From: Peribacillus muralis
Lineage (GTDB): Bacteria > Bacillota > Bacilli > Bacillales > DSM-1321
NCBI RefSeq assembly: GCF_001439925.1
Contig: NZ_LMBV01000024.1
Coordinates: 1-60,455 of the forward strand
Direction: 5' to 3'
DNA: 60,455 bases
A program made the position numbers and the translations under genes. Shown here in pieces: positions 25,547-35,279 of the stretch. Every line of letters begins with the position of its first letter. Positions within the stretch are counted from its first letter, which is position 1. Under the pieces are notes generated by a model. The model did not search any database, had not been told where the DNA came from, and saw only the letters and a program-made list of their open reading frames with translations.

Positions 25547-26914
25547 ATGAGTAAATATAATAGTTTCTTAGAAAACAAGGTTATGCCAATAGCAAGTAAA
25601 ATGGCAGGACAGAGGCACTTATTAGCTCTTCGAGACGGTATCATTCTCACAATGCCGTTGATTATTATCGGTTCTCTTTTCTTGATTTTAGGCTTTATTC
25701 CGATTCCTGGTTACAACGAATTCATGGCAAGCATCTTTGGCGATGCATGGATGACAAAATTATTGTATCCAGTTGGAGCTACTTACGATATCATGGCGCT
25801 CATTGCGACATTCGGCATTGCCTATCGACTCGCTGAACAATATAAAGTTGACCCGCTAAGTGCTGGTGCGGTGGCTGTATCTGCGTTTCTGATTGCAACA
25901 CCTTATTTCACAATGTTTACACCAGAAGGTACTGAAATTGCTGTTCAAGTTGGTGGCGTAATACCAGTTACCTTAATGGGAAGTAAAGGTTTATTCGTTG
26001 GTATTTTAATCGCTTTATTCTCAACTGAAATCTATCGAAAGATTATTCAAAAAAATATCGTTATTAAAATGCCTGAGGGAGTACCGCCGAGTGTAAGTAA
26101 ATCTTTCGTTGCATTGATTCCTGCGGTTATTGTTATTAGTAGTGTTTGGTTAATTCGTATCGGAATTGAAAATTTATATCACTTAAATTTCTTAGGGAAA
26201 TTAGGTTTCACAAACACAACAAGTTTACACGATATTATCACATTGTTATTATCAGAGCCACTTGGAATATTAAGCGGAAGTTTAATCGGAGCAATTATTT
26301 ACACATTACTCGTTCACTTATTATGGGTTTGCGGTCTTCATGGGTCAAGTATCCTTGGAGGTGTCATGACCCCCATTCTCTTAACAGCTACTGACCAAAA
26401 CCGTTTGGCACTTCAAGCTGGAGAAGAATTGCCGAATATTGTCACTTCTCCATTCTTTGAATTGGTTTTCATGGGTGGTTCAGGTGTGTCAATAGTTTTT
26501 GTTGTTATGATGGTTTTATTTGCAAAATCTGAACAATCAAAGCAGTTAGGAAAAATTGCAATAGCACCTTCAATTTTTAACATTAACGAACCAGTTGTTT
26601 TTGGTGCTCCAGTTGTAATGAACCCATTGCTAATGATTCCGTTCATTCTAACTCCAGTAGTGTTGACTGTTACAACTTATATAATGATGAAATCAGGATT
26701 TATTCCATTGACAAATGGTACACTCCCACCTTGGACAACCCCTCCAATTATTAGTGGTTTTTTAGCTACTGGTAGTTGGAAAGGTTCGTTAATGCAAATC
26801 ATTAACCTAGTAATTGCATTTGCTATCTACTTACCGTTCTTCAAGATGTGGGATAAGCAAAATACTGCAATGGAAAAAGGTACTGAAAATATAAATGTAA
26901 CCAAAGCAATATGA
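25547..26914 (+). CDS. celB: PTS lactose/cellobiose-family EIIC permease
   Basis: 455 residues with about ten membrane segments and the CelB/ChbC family motifs HLLWVCGLHGSSILGGVM and PSIFNINEPVVFGAPVVMNP, the latter holding the conserved sugar-phosphorylation Glu/His region. RBS GGAGG before ATG 25547. It takes up the disaccharide and hands it to EIIB for phosphorylation. The neighbouring ChbG suggests chitobiose as a substrate, although cellobiose is possible. Confidence 0.9.
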   Translation: MSKYNSFLENKVMPIASKMAGQRHLLALRDGIILTMPLIIIGSLFLILGFIPIPGYNEFMASIFGDAWMTKLLYPVGATYDIMALIATFGIAYRLAEQYKVDPLSAGAVAVSAFLIATPYFTMFTPEGTEIAVQVGGVIPVTLMGSKGLFVGILIALFSTEIYRKIIQKNIVIKMPEGVPPSVSKSFVALIPAVIVISSVWLIRIGIENLYHLNFLGKLGFTNTTSLHDIITLLLSEPLGILSGSLIGAIIYTLLVHLLWVCGLHGSSILGGVMTPILLTATDQNRLALQAGEELPNIVTSPFFELVFMGGSGVSIVFVVMMVLFAKSEQSKQLGKIAIAPSIFNINEPVVFGAPVVMNPLLMIPFILTPVVLTVTTYIMMKSGFIPLTNGTLPPWTTPPIISGFLATGSWKGSLMQIINLVIAFAIYLPFFKMWDKQNTAMEKGTENINVTKAI

Positions 26915-26969
26915 GTTTGCTAAAATATCAGACTCATATTGCTTGGATTATAGTTAGAGGTGTTAAAAT

Positions 26970-27287
26970 ATGGTAAAAAAAGAACTGTATAATCTTAGTT
27001 TCCAATTAATTTTGCATGGCGGTAACGCAAGAAGTTTTGCGATGGAAGCCTTATATGCGGCAAAGGAAAAAAAATTTGACAAGGCAAATGAAAAACTAAA
27101 CGAGTCTGAAAAGGAATTGAACGAAGCTCATCATTTTCAAACACAGTTAATTCATGCAGAAGCCGGCGGGGAAAGCTTCGACATTCCCATCATTCTGGTT
27201 CATGCCCAAGATCATTTAATGAATGCGATGACTATAAAAGATTTAGCAAGGGAATTGGTTGAAATTCGTCAAGAAATGATTAACTAA
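26970..27287 (+). CDS. PTS lactose/cellobiose-type EIIA
   Basis: 105 residues forming three helices, as in LacF/ChbA. The phospho-accepting His78 is in IILVHAQDHLMNAMT, and the N-terminal HGGNARSFAMEALYAAKE is conserved. RBS-like AGAGGTG precedes the ATG. It accepts phosphate from HPr and transfers it to EIIB. It lies 55 bp after IIC and 19 bp before the GH4 gene. Confidence 0.9.
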   Translation: MVKKELYNLSFQLILHGGNARSFAMEALYAAKEKKFDKANEKLNESEKELNEAHHFQTQLIHAEAGGESFDIPIILVHAQDHLMNAMTIKDLARELVEIRQEMIN

Positions 27288-27306
27288 AAACTTGGAGGTA
27301 GTATAA

Positions 27307-28644
27307 ATGACTAATAAAACAATTAAAATTGCAACAATCGGTGGAGGTTCCAGCTATACTCCAGAACTAGTTGAAGGGTTTATTAAACGTTACGATGAAC
27401 TTCCATTACGTGAGTTATGGCTTGTTGATGTCGAAGAAGGTCGTGAAAAGCTTGAAATCGTTGGAAATCTTGCTAAGCGTATGTTTGAAAAAGCTGGTCT
27501 TCCAGTAGAAGTGCATTTATCAATAGATCGCAGCACAGCCTTAAAAGACGCAGATTTTGTAACTACTCAATTCCGCGTCGGACTTTTAGACGCTCGAGCA
27601 AAAGATGAGCGAATTCCACTTAAGTATGGTGTATTAGGTCAGGAAACAAACGGTCCAGGTGGATTATTTAAGGGTCTTCGTACCATTCCTGTTATCCTTG
27701 ACATTGTAAAAGACATGGAAGAACTATGTCCAAATGCTTGGCTTATTAACTTTACAAATCCAGCTGGAATGGTTACAGAAGCAGTCCTTCGTCACAGTAA
27801 CTTCCGTAAAGTTGTAGGTCTTTGTAATGTTCCAATTGGCATGGAGATGGGTATTGCCAAGCTTTTATGTGTTGAACATTCTAGAGTCCGTATTGATTTT
27901 TGTGGTCTTAACCATATGGTTTACGGTCTTGATGTGTTTGTTGACGGTGTCAGTGTGAAGGATCAAGTGATTGAGAAATTAACTGACCCTGAAAACACTA
28001 GCTTCGTTAAAAATGTACAGGGTCAAGGCTGGGAGCCTGAATTTATTAAATCATTAAATGCTTTAACTTGCCCTTATCACAACTATTATTACAAAATGCC
28101 TGAAATGTTAAAGAAAACAATGGAAGCGGCTGAAAAGGAAGGAACTCGTGCTGAGGTTGTAAAACGTTTAGAAGGTGATTTGTTTGAATTATACAAAGAT
28201 CCAAATCTAAAAATTAAGCCTCCTCAATTGGAGAAACGCGGTGGTGCTTATTACTCTGATGCCGCTGTTCGTTTAATCTCTTCGATGTATAACGACAAAC
28301 GTGACATTCAGCCAGTTAACACGATGAACAATGGAGCAATTGCAAGCATCCCAAATGATTCAGCCGTTGAAGTTAGCTGTATCATTACTAAAGATGGTCC
28401 TAAGCCGATTGCTATGGGCGATATTCCTGTTGCAGCCCGAGGACTTGTTCAACAAATTAAATCATTTGAACGCATTGCTGCCGAAGCTGCAGTTGAAGGG
28501 AATTATGATAAAGCGGTACTTGCTCTCACAATTAACCCACTTGTTGCATCCGATTCACTTGCGAAAAAGATTGTTGATGAAATGTTAGAAGCTCATAAAG
28601 AATATTTACCTCAATTTTTCAATAACGAATTAATAAAAATGTAA
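27307..28644 (+). CDS. GH4 6-phospho-beta-glucosidase/chitobiase
   Basis: 445 residues with the NAD-binding start [39 protein letters not shown], the Mn ligand Cys in [10 protein letters not shown] and the His of CGLNHMVYG are the GH4 signatures. GH4 enzymes hydrolyse phosphorylated disaccharides by an oxidation-elimination mechanism using NAD and Mn. In this operon it should split the 6-phosphate made by the PTS. With ChbG next door it may be a functional ChbF (deacetylated chitobiose-6-phosphate) rather than a cellobiase. Confidence 0.88.
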   Translation: MTNKTIKIATIGGGSSYTPELVEGFIKRYDELPLRELWLVDVEEGREKLEIVGNLAKRMFEKAGLPVEVHLSIDRSTALKDADFVTTQFRVGLLDARAKDERIPLKYGVLGQETNGPGGLFKGLRTIPVILDIVKDMEELCPNAWLINFTNPAGMVTEAVLRHSNFRKVVGLCNVPIGMEMGIAKLLCVEHSRVRIDFCGLNHMVYGLDVFVDGVSVKDQVIEKLTDPENTSFVKNVQGQGWEPEFIKSLNALTCPYHNYYYKMPEMLKKTMEAAEKEGTRAEVVKRLEGDLFELYKDPNLKIKPPQLEKRGGAYYSDAAVRLISSMYNDKRDIQPVNTMNNGAIASIPNDSAVEVSCIITKDGPKPIAMGDIPVAARGLVQQIKSFERIAAEAAVEGNYDKAVLALTINPLVASDSLAKKIVDEMLEAHKEYLPQFFNNELIKM

Positions 28645-28675
28645 GGGAAACTTTTAAAGAAGAAGGGGGATATTT

Positions 28676-29383
28676 ATGATTAAATTAATTATTAATTCTG
28701 ATGACTTTGGATATTCAAGAGGTATTAACTTCGGTATTATCGATTCACATAAGTACGGTATTTTAAATTCGGCAACCCTTATGACCAATATGCCAGGAGC
28801 TGAACATGCATTTGAACTTGCAAAAGAAAACCCAAAGCTCCAAGTCGGGATTCACCTTGTACTGACTTGCGGTCACCCGCTTTTGGATAATGTTTCAAGC
28901 CTCGTGGATAATAATGGTTACTTTAGAAAGTTAAATGATGTTTATAAACATAAAGGCTTTTTTTTAGAGGATGTCGAAAGAGAATGGACAGCGCAAATCG
29001 AAAAATTTTTAGTGAGCGGTATTACACCTACCCATTTTGACAGCCACCACCATGTGCATACGCTCCCTGAACTCCTTCCGGTTGTCCAGCAATTATCAAA
29101 AAAATACAACCTACCTGTCAGACGTGAAAAAGAACAAGCTGTTGAAGGTGTTCCAGCATTTTCTGATGTCTTTTTAAATGATTTTTACGGCGAAACAGCA
29201 ACGTTTGATTACTTTGAAAAATTGCAAAACCGTTTTCCCGATGATTCTGTTGTTGAAGTAATGACCCACCCGGGATATTTAGATAACTCAATTCTAGACG
29301 GTTCTTCTTATAACACAGACCGATTAAAAGAAACAGAAATATTGACAACTGTTAAACTTCCGGAAAATATTGTCTTAATTTAA
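28676..29383 (+). CDS. chbG: ChbG/YdjC carbohydrate deacetylase
   Basis: 235 residues with AAGGGGG before the ATG. The metal site is visible as INSDDFGYSRGIN near the N terminus (Asp-Asp) and THFDSHHHVHTLPEL (His cluster), with EVMTHPGYLD near the end. ChbG removes one acetyl group from chitobiose-6-phosphate; in E. coli this is needed both for induction and for cleavage by the GH4 enzyme. It is the last gene of the PTS operon, 31 bp after the GH4 gene. Confidence 0.88.
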   Translation: MIKLIINSDDFGYSRGINFGIIDSHKYGILNSATLMTNMPGAEHAFELAKENPKLQVGIHLVLTCGHPLLDNVSSLVDNNGYFRKLNDVYKHKGFFLEDVEREWTAQIEKFLVSGITPTHFDSHHHVHTLPELLPVVQQLSKKYNLPVRREKEQAVEGVPAFSDVFLNDFYGETATFDYFEKLQNRFPDDSVVEVMTHPGYLDNSILDGSSYNTDRLKETEILTTVKLPENIVLI

Positions 29384-29468
29384 ACTATTACGAGGGAGTG
29401 GCATACTCTTACATTGTTGGCGCTTCCAGTCTGATGGTTTTTCTAGTAGAGGTAAAAAATTGGATTAA

Positions 29469-29657
29469 AAATCGTTTACTGTATTCGATCAAACCGGAAT
29501 CCACGCCCGACCGGCAACGGTTTCAGTGAATGCCTCACAATTTAATTCTGAAATTAATTTATCCAACCAGGGAAAGATTGGCACACTAAATTTAATTAAA
29601 CATTTAAACACATACAGAACAATAAAAGTACTGTTAATATTTCTTGAATTTGCTTAA
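29469..29657 (+). pseudogene. HPr-like phosphocarrier remnant
   Basis: In one frame: KSFTVFDQTGIHARPATVSV, NASQFNSEINLSNQGK, then a degenerate tail to TAA 29655-29657. GIHARPAT is the active-site His15 motif of HPr, and the next strand pattern fits HPr as far as the NGK turn. There is no start: a TAA precedes the first codon by one, and the second half, including the Ser46 region, is not recognisable. It is probably a second HPr or Crh copy that travelled with the PTS operon and decayed. Confidence 0.65.
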
Positions 29658-29738
29658 CTCTCTTCTCGAGTTAATGATATAAAAATATACATTGATGTAT
29701 AAATGGTGCATGTCACCCAGAAAGGAGATCTATCCTCA

Positions 29739-31793
29739 ATGGAACAAAATGGAGTTTTTAAGTCGGTTTGCTCACTTGATTGTCCGGATCAGTGTGGATT
29801 GCTGCTGCATAAAAAAGACGGTAAGATTGTAAAAGTTGAGGGTGATTCTGAGCATCCGGTGACAAAGGGGAATATCTGTAACAAGGTTCGAAATATGACA
29901 GAACGGATATATGATGTGAAGCGATTGGAATATCCACTAAAGCGTTCTGGAGCTAAGGGAGAAGGAAGATTCGAACGAATCAGTTGGGATGACGCCATTG
30001 AAACGATTACTACCCGGTGGAAGGCACTTATTCAAGCAGAGGGGCCGGAAAGCATTCTTCCTTATAGTTTTTATGGAAACATGGGACTGCTGAATGCAGA
30101 GGGAATGGATCGTCGATTCTTTCACCGATTAGGAGCGTCTCAACTCGAACGAAGTATTTGTTCCTCTGCTGGCTCTGCTGGCTATAAATATACTATGGGT
30201 GGCAGCTTCGGAATTAATCCAGAAGATACGGTTTATTCTAAGCTAATCATTTTTTGGGGCATTAACGCGGCAAGCACCAACATGCACCAAGTGGTACTAG
30301 CCCAGCAGGCGCGTAAACAAAACGGTGCAAAAATTGTCGTCATTGACGTTCATAAAAATCAAACTGGGAGATTAGCAGATTGGTTTATTCCAATTCTACC
30401 AGGGACTGATAGTGCACTCGCTCTTGGAATCATGCATATTTTATTTGCTGAAAACATGATTGACTCCTCCTTCTTACACCAATTTACAGTTGGATATGAA
30501 GAGCTGCGAGGTCATGTTAATCAATACGATCCCCTTACCGTTTCAGGCATAACAGGTGTTCCCGTTGAAGATATTTATAAGCTTGCTAGAATGTATGGAA
30601 AAACCTCGCCTGCCTTTATTCGAATCGGAAATGGACCGCAGCACCATGACAATGGCGGCATGTTCGTCCGTACGGTTTCCTGTCTTCCTGCCTTGACAGG
30701 TCAATGGCTCATCAGAGGCGGCGGTGCCATTAAAGGCAACTCGGGATATCTTACTATTAACACCGAAAATCTGCAGCGACCGGAATTTTTGAAGAACAAA
30801 CAGACGCGGATCATTAACATGAACCAGCTAGGCGATGCTCTGCTGAAAGAAGAACACCCTGTTAAATCCCTATATGTTTACGGAACGAACCCTGCCATTG
30901 TGGCTCCCGAAGGAAATAAGGTTAGGAAAGGGCTAGTTCGTCAGGATTTATTCATTGTCGTCCACGATTTGTTTTTAACAGAAACAGCTAAATACGCTGA
31001 TCTCGTATTGCCTGCAACATCGTCCTTTGAAAATACTGATATGTACTCATCCTCTTGGCACCATTACCTTCAAATTCAACTGCCAGTGGCTGAACCATAT
31101 GGTGAGTCAAAATCTAATGTCGACGTCTTCCGTCTGTTGGCAAAAGGAATGGGATTTGAGGATGATTCCTTTGAGGACACAGAAGCGGAAATGATTGCTC
31201 AAGCACTTAATCATCCTCGCAATCCCTATTTGGAAGGGATTGAATATGAAACATTACTAGAGAAACAGTATGTAAAAGCAAAAGTAAAAACATTATTCCC
31301 TGGCAAACTGCCAACACCTAGTGGGAAAATTGAGTTGTATTCTGAGCGGATGGAACAAGATGGATATCCTCCACTTCCAACCTACATTCCTATTGTGAAT
31401 GATGGGGACCATCCCTACCAATTTATTGCAGCACCAAATCATAATTTCTTAAACTCTACTTTTTCAAATAATCAAAAGCACATCAGCCTTGAAAAAGAAC
31501 CTCGTTTGCATATGAACAGGAAGGATGCCTTAGATGCTGGAATTGAGGATGGGGAGCAGGTCCGTGTTTGGAACCATCGTGGGGAATGTGTATTAAAAGT
31601 GACCTTGGGTGAAAACGTCCTCCAAGGAGTAGTCGTCACCCAAGGTCTATGGGCAGATACAGAAGGTACAAAACAACTCGTCAACACACTAACACCCGAC
31701 CGAATAGCCGACATGGGCGGCGGCGCCACCTTCTTCTCAGGTCGAGTCAGCATTGGGGTAGCGTCACATGCCCCTGAAGCTAAGTTAAAATAA
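29739..31793 (+). CDS. molybdopterin oxidoreductase, YoaE-like (formate dehydrogenase-like)
   Basis: 684 residues from ATG 29739 with AAAGGAG 11 nt upstream. The N terminus binds a [4Fe-4S] cluster: SVCSLDCPDQCGLL plus GNICNK (C-x3-C-x3-C-x27-C). The bis-MGD domains follow (SICSSAGSAGYKYTMGG, LFIVVHDLFLTETAKYADLVLPA) and end in a molydop_binding domain (HPYQFIAAPNHNFLNSTF, GVASHAPEAKLK). No Sec, and the usual metal-ligating position appears to be Ser rather than Cys. It is close to B. subtilis YoaE, a cytoplasmic enzyme of unknown substrate. There are no electron-transfer subunits next to it. A weak hairpin precedes it at 29654-29674. Confidence 0.85.
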   Translation: MEQNGVFKSVCSLDCPDQCGLLLHKKDGKIVKVEGDSEHPVTKGNICNKVRNMTERIYDVKRLEYPLKRSGAKGEGRFERISWDDAIETITTRWKALIQAEGPESILPYSFYGNMGLLNAEGMDRRFFHRLGASQLERSICSSAGSAGYKYTMGGSFGINPEDTVYSKLIIFWGINAASTNMHQVVLAQQARKQNGAKIVVIDVHKNQTGRLADWFIPILPGTDSALALGIMHILFAENMIDSSFLHQFTVGYEELRGHVNQYDPLTVSGITGVPVEDIYKLARMYGKTSPAFIRIGNGPQHHDNGGMFVRTVSCLPALTGQWLIRGGGAIKGNSGYLTINTENLQRPEFLKNKQTRIINMNQLGDALLKEEHPVKSLYVYGTNPAIVAPEGNKVRKGLVRQDLFIVVHDLFLTETAKYADLVLPATSSFENTDMYSSSWHHYLQIQLPVAEPYGESKSNVDVFRLLAKGMGFEDDSFEDTEAEMIAQALNHPRNPYLEGIEYETLLEKQYVKAKVKTLFPGKLPTPSGKIELYSERMEQDGYPPLPTYIPIVNDGDHPYQFIAAPNHNFLNSTFSNNQKHISLEKEPRLHMNRKDALDAGIEDGEQVRVWNHRGECVLKVTLGENVLQGVVVTQGLWADTEGTKQLVNTLTPDRIADMGGGATFFSGRVSIGVASHAPEAKLK

Positions 31794-32087
31794 TACCCTC
31801 AAAAACAAAAAAACGCTATGTTTTTTGTAAGAAACTTTACGAGAAGGATGGTGTTTTTTGTGAATCCTTTCTACTCCAGTGAACTGACACTTTTCGTACA
31901 AGAATAATAACGCTTTCTATTTCCATTAGCGTTACAATAAATCTCCAAACAAGATGGTTTTGTGAAACGATCTAGTAAGTATAAAAGCAGATGAACGCAT
32001 TGGACTCAATCGATCTTCGTCCTTTAATTGTATTATTTATAATGAATTAGGAAAAAATACAAATATAACAAGAAGGAGGGAACAGAG
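31794..32087. other. intergenic region with hairpins
   Basis: No gene seen. An inverted repeat TAACGCT / AGCGTTA lies at 31908-31934. An AAACGCTATGTTTTTT tract right after the stop at 31793 is a weak terminator candidate. Confidence 0.4.
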
Positions 32088-32264
32088 ATGGAAGTAAATA
32101 TGAGTGTTGAAGAAGTCGTGAATCAAATTTCTGAATTAGTACAAAAGGAAGGGCAACCACTTAGGAAGAAACAGGTAAAGAAGTCAGATCCAGAGTTGAT
32201 GAAAAATGCATTGTATTACTTTCCAAGTTGGGAGAATGCAGTAGAACATAGCATGGGATCTTAA
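32088..32264 (+). CDS. 58-aa protein with YF-SWENA motif
   Basis: ATG 32088 with AGAAGGAGGG about 7 nt upstream, stop TAA 32262-32264, then a terminator. It reads MEVNMSVEEVVNQISELVQK, then GQPLRKKQVKKSDPELM and ALYYFPSWENAVEHS. The pattern I..ELxxxxGxPLxxxxVxxxxPxLxxxAxYYFxSWxxA is that of the short HTH-like repeats attached to homing endonucleases and related phage proteins, here as one free-standing unit. It may bind DNA. The clean RBS and terminator support a real gene. Confidence 0.65.
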   Translation: MEVNMSVEEVVNQISELVQKEGQPLRKKQVKKSDPELMKNALYYFPSWENAVEHSMGS

Positions 32265-32290
32265 TCATAGCCGATACATAAACATTTATT

Positions 32291-32318
32291 AAGAAGGTCG
32301 CCCATTGGCGGCCTTCTT
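32291..32318 (+). terminator. terminator of the YF-SWENA gene
   Basis: AAGAAGG(T)CGCC / GGCGGCCTTCTT-type stem with an ATTG loop, about 25 bp after the stop. T-run weak. Confidence 0.65.
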
Positions 32319-32478
32319 AATGTGCAATTTTATATATTATCATACATTTAAATACAATCTTAACTAACTAACCGGGTAGGGTATTAGAAGAAGGAAGATA
32401 CCCTACATAATCGTGCACAGAATATCGGATGATTATTTTCAACACATGCTATTGTATTGATATAAGGGAGGTCATTGA

Positions 32479-33351
32479 ATGGATTTACTCAAAAATATGA
32501 ATGGTGCCATTAAATTTATTGAAGAAAATCTTACGAACGAAATTGACTTTAAAGAAGTTGCAAGGTTTGCTTATTGCTCGGAATATCATTTTAAAAGGAT
32601 GTTTTCGTTCCTGGCAGGCATTTCACTATCCGAGTATATCCGCCGAAGACGACTTACGCTTGCAGCTTTTGAGCTTAAAGATAACAGCATTAAGGTCATT
32701 GATATAGCAATCAAGTATGGCTACAGCTCACCAGACTCTTTTGCAAGAGCGTTTCAACAGTTGCATGGTATCACACCAACAGAAGCGAGAAGTAATGGCC
32801 ATTCACTTAAGGCCTATCCACCGATGTCCTTCCAATTATCTATTAAAGGAGGCAGTGAAATGAACTATCGAATCGAAGAAAAAGAGGCATTCCACATTAT
32901 TGGAATCAAAAAAAGAGTTCCGATCATTTTTAACGGTGTTAATCCAGAGATTGCATCCATGTGGGAAAGTTTAGACGAGAAAACAATAAATGAACTTAAA
33001 AAACTATCGAATGTCGAGCCAGTAGGACTGCTTAGTGCATCCGCGAACTTTTCCGAAGGCAGGTTAGAGGAGAAAGGGGAACTTGATCATTATATAGGTG
33101 TAGCAACAACGAGAAAGTGTCCTGATACCTTTACACTGCTTGAAGTTGTTGCATCTACATGGGCGGTATTCGAAGCAGTAGGACCTTTTCCTGAAACACT
33201 GCAAAATGTATGGGGACGTATTTATTCCGAATGGTTTCCATCCTCAAACTATGAACAAAGAGAAGGGCCAGAAATCCTTTGGAACGAAAAAAAAGATGTA
33301 ACCTCACCAACATTTAGAAGTGAAATATGGATTCCCGTTTTGAAAAAGTAA
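32479..33351 (+). CDS. AraC-family regulator with GyrI-like effector domain
   Basis: 290 residues, ATG behind AAGGGAGG. Residues 8-105 hold two AraC HTH motifs ([21 protein letters not shown] and [21 protein letters not shown]). From about residue 125 a GyrI/BmrR-type small-molecule-binding domain follows, ending [25 protein letters not shown]. Such fusions sense hydrophobic or cationic compounds and often activate efflux or detoxification genes. No obvious target lies beside it, so it may act elsewhere or on itself. Confidence 0.85.
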   Translation: MDLLKNMNGAIKFIEENLTNEIDFKEVARFAYCSEYHFKRMFSFLAGISLSEYIRRRRLTLAAFELKDNSIKVIDIAIKYGYSSPDSFARAFQQLHGITPTEARSNGHSLKAYPPMSFQLSIKGGSEMNYRIEEKEAFHIIGIKKRVPIIFNGVNPEIASMWESLDEKTINELKKLSNVEPVGLLSASANFSEGRLEEKGELDHYIGVATTRKCPDTFTLLEVVASTWAVFEAVGPFPETLQNVWGRIYSEWFPSSNYEQREGPEILWNEKKDVTSPTFRSEIWIPVLKK

Positions 33352-33373
33352 GTAAACGCTTTAGAAATCTCTG

Positions 33374-33404
33374 AAGAGCTGTTGAAACAGCTCTTATTTG
33401 TTTT
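33374..33404 (+). terminator. terminator after the AraC gene
   Basis: Perfect stem AAGAGCTGTT / (A)ACAGCTCTT around GAA, followed by ATTTGTTTTTTT. Confidence 0.8.
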
Positions 33405-33489
33405 TTTCTCACCTTAAACTGGAATTACTGGAGAGACAAAGGTGAGCTAGATGTAGAGTAAGATATCAGTTTCTTGCTACTTATAGACA

Positions 33490-34369
33490 CTAAACACGTC
33501 TGTTCCTGAGTTCTTTAATGAACTTTTGAAAAATTGGATTGCCTACATTATCAACTTTGCGTGCAATATATATAGTATTTTTTACAGATAGATGCGAAAA
33601 CAACACTTTTGTTTTTTGGGCTTGCAATGACTCTTCAATTAAATAGGTGGGTAAAATGCTGATACCCATATCATTTTCAATGGCTTCTAAAATAGCCAAC
33701 AAATTAGGAATGATATGATTGAGTTTGATTTCCGGTCGTTTTCCAAAATGCTCTCGCCAAAATCTTCTTATGATAGGGAGCTCCAGTCCGTAACTCAACC
33801 ACTTTTGTAGCTTCAACCACGCTTCTATATCTACTTGTTCTTCTGTATGTAAAGAAGAATGAAAAGGAGCGACTAACACAAATTCCTCATCTTCTATTTT
33901 TGTATATTCAATACCTGTTATGGGTATTTTATTGGTTGTGATAACGAGATCTACCTCATCTTTTTGGAGCTTGTCCACAAGAACATCAGGGGTACCGAAG
34001 TGAACGACGAGTTGAACATCTGATAGAGATATCTTATGTAGAATACCTTTTGTGAAAAATTCAGCAGGGGAAGCCAAACGAATAATAGGAGCCAGCGTTT
34101 CTGAAGAAGATGAATGGCTCATTTCCAATGTTATGCTCTCTAAATTTTCAATGAGCGGGACAACCTTTGTGTATAGTTCAATACCTTTATCCGTTGGAAT
34201 CATTTTTGCGGGGCGCACGTATAAATAAGGGAGTCCCGACTTTTGCTTCTAATGCGGCCAGATGTTGACTCATAGCGGGTTGTGTTAAAATGCGTGCTTT
34301 CGCAGCCGCAGACACGGAACGATGTTTATATATACTAATGAAACTGCGATACCATTCAAAATCAATCAC
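33490..34369 (-). pseudogene. LysR-family regulator with a frameshift
   Basis: The N-terminal 56 codons (MIDFEWYRSFISIYKHRSVSAAAK, the LysR HTH TQPAMSQHLAALE, then PLFIRAPRK) end at a stop after an A-run near 34200. The next frame resumes exactly at MIPTDKGIELYTKVV and continues through the full effector domain to 33490. Removing one A from the A5 run restores a normal LysR protein of about 290 residues. The rest is well conserved, so the break is either recent or a base-call error. Such regulators commonly control the neighbouring ABM and DJ-1 genes. Confidence 0.85.
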
Positions 34370-34693
34370 TTGCTGTTATTCATTCCTTCCTATTTGTATT
34401 CATTCATAGAAACTTCTTCCCAACGATTTTCTGGATGGAATCTCTATTTTTTTCCGCGTCTTATATACGATATATAATTGGTTACTAACTGATAGTTCGG
34501 GATTCAAATTGAATTCTATATTGCCATTCCAGATCGCGAAGCATACTAAGGCCTTGATATATATATGATTCAGTGGGAGTGCCAATACGTATTTGGAATG
34601 GTTTTATTCTGTTGCTCTTATAGTATGGTCTTTTTTTGCCATCATTTTAACCAACGTTTTCTATAATAACAGATATTCTTCTTTGTACTATAA

Positions 34694-34723
34694 AGGAGCA
34701 CTACTCATTTAAGATGAAGTGCT
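34694..34723 (-). terminator. hairpin after the ABM gene
   Basis: GAGCACT / AGTGCTC arms with a 15-nt loop, 10 bp past the ABM stop codon on the minus strand. Confidence 0.5.
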
Positions 34724-34732
34724 CTCTTCTTG

Positions 34733-35020
34733 TTAGGGCAAAACTTCTTCTAAACGATACACTTCCCTAACGTCAAGAAGGTTTGCTATGTTTTTTCTGT
34801 ACGATTTATAATGGTCTGTTTCCACATGCAAGCGAAGTGCTTCTTCATTTTCCCATGTTTCATATAATACAAATGTACCGCTGTCCTGTAACGATTTATG
34901 CAACCTATATTCTATACATCCTTCTTCGTTACAGGAAGGGTGTACCATCTTTTTTAATTCCTCTAGAAGGAGGGATTCCTTATCTGGCTTTGCTTTTAAT
35001 ATTGCATTGATTGTGATCAT
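34733..35020 (-). CDS. antibiotic biosynthesis monooxygenase (ABM/YgiN-like)
   Basis: 95 residues forming one ABM ferredoxin-like domain: MITINAILKAKPDKESLLLEE, then CIEYRLHKSLQDSGTFVLYETWENEEAL with a His in RLHVETDHYKSY. Dimeric family members oxidise quinol-like compounds, though many have no known substrate. It has a Bacillus-type RBS (AGGAGGC) before the ATG. It lies between the broken LysR gene and the DJ-1 gene on the same strand, a common arrangement in electrophile or quinone stress loci. Confidence 0.85.
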   Translation of the reverse strand: MITINAILKAKPDKESLLLEELKKMVHPSCNEEGCIEYRLHKSLQDSGTFVLYETWENEEALRLHVETDHYKSYRKNIANLLDVREVYRLEEVLP

Positions 35021-35064
35021 AGACTACAATGCCTCCTATCTCATATAGACATGTAAGATCGTTT

Positions 35065-35220
35065 TTATAGTACGTTTCTTAAAATTTCTTTTGCATTTTC
35101 TTTTCGTAAAGAGATGTAGCTGCCGATTATTTAGGCAACCATTTCCCAATTGGCCATCAAATCAATTTTCATATCATCTATGTTAACGTCTGAGAGCGAT
35201 GTCGGAGCACCTATGGAAAC
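35065..35220 (-). pseudogene. iron-containing alcohol dehydrogenase, C-terminal remnant
   Basis: Minus-strand translation gives IGAPTSLSDVNIDDMKIDLM, a TAA, then IGSYISLRKENAKEILRNVL and a stop at 35065. This is the C-terminal pattern of Fe-ADH enzymes (LGIPTxLSDVGI...MA...G..xPLTKEDVxEIL). The in-frame stop and the lack of the upstream 330 residues show that it is debris. Confidence 0.65.
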
Positions 35221-35257
35221 CTATAAACCGTAACTTTTCAGACGTGTTTATAGGTTT
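35217..35257. terminator. hairpin after the DJ-1 gene
   Basis: 12-bp perfect arms AAACCTATAAAC / GTTTATAGGTTT with a 17-nt loop, 23 bp beyond the DJ-1 stop. It overlaps the edge of the Fe-ADH remnant. Confidence 0.65.
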
Positions 35258-35279
35258 TCTAGTATGCTTTCTACCGATA

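Noticed and set aside
29739..31793. Selenocysteine formate dehydrogenase
   Set aside because: There is no in-frame TGA near the cofactor site and the protein is complete as a YoaE-like enzyme; associated Fdh subunits are absent.
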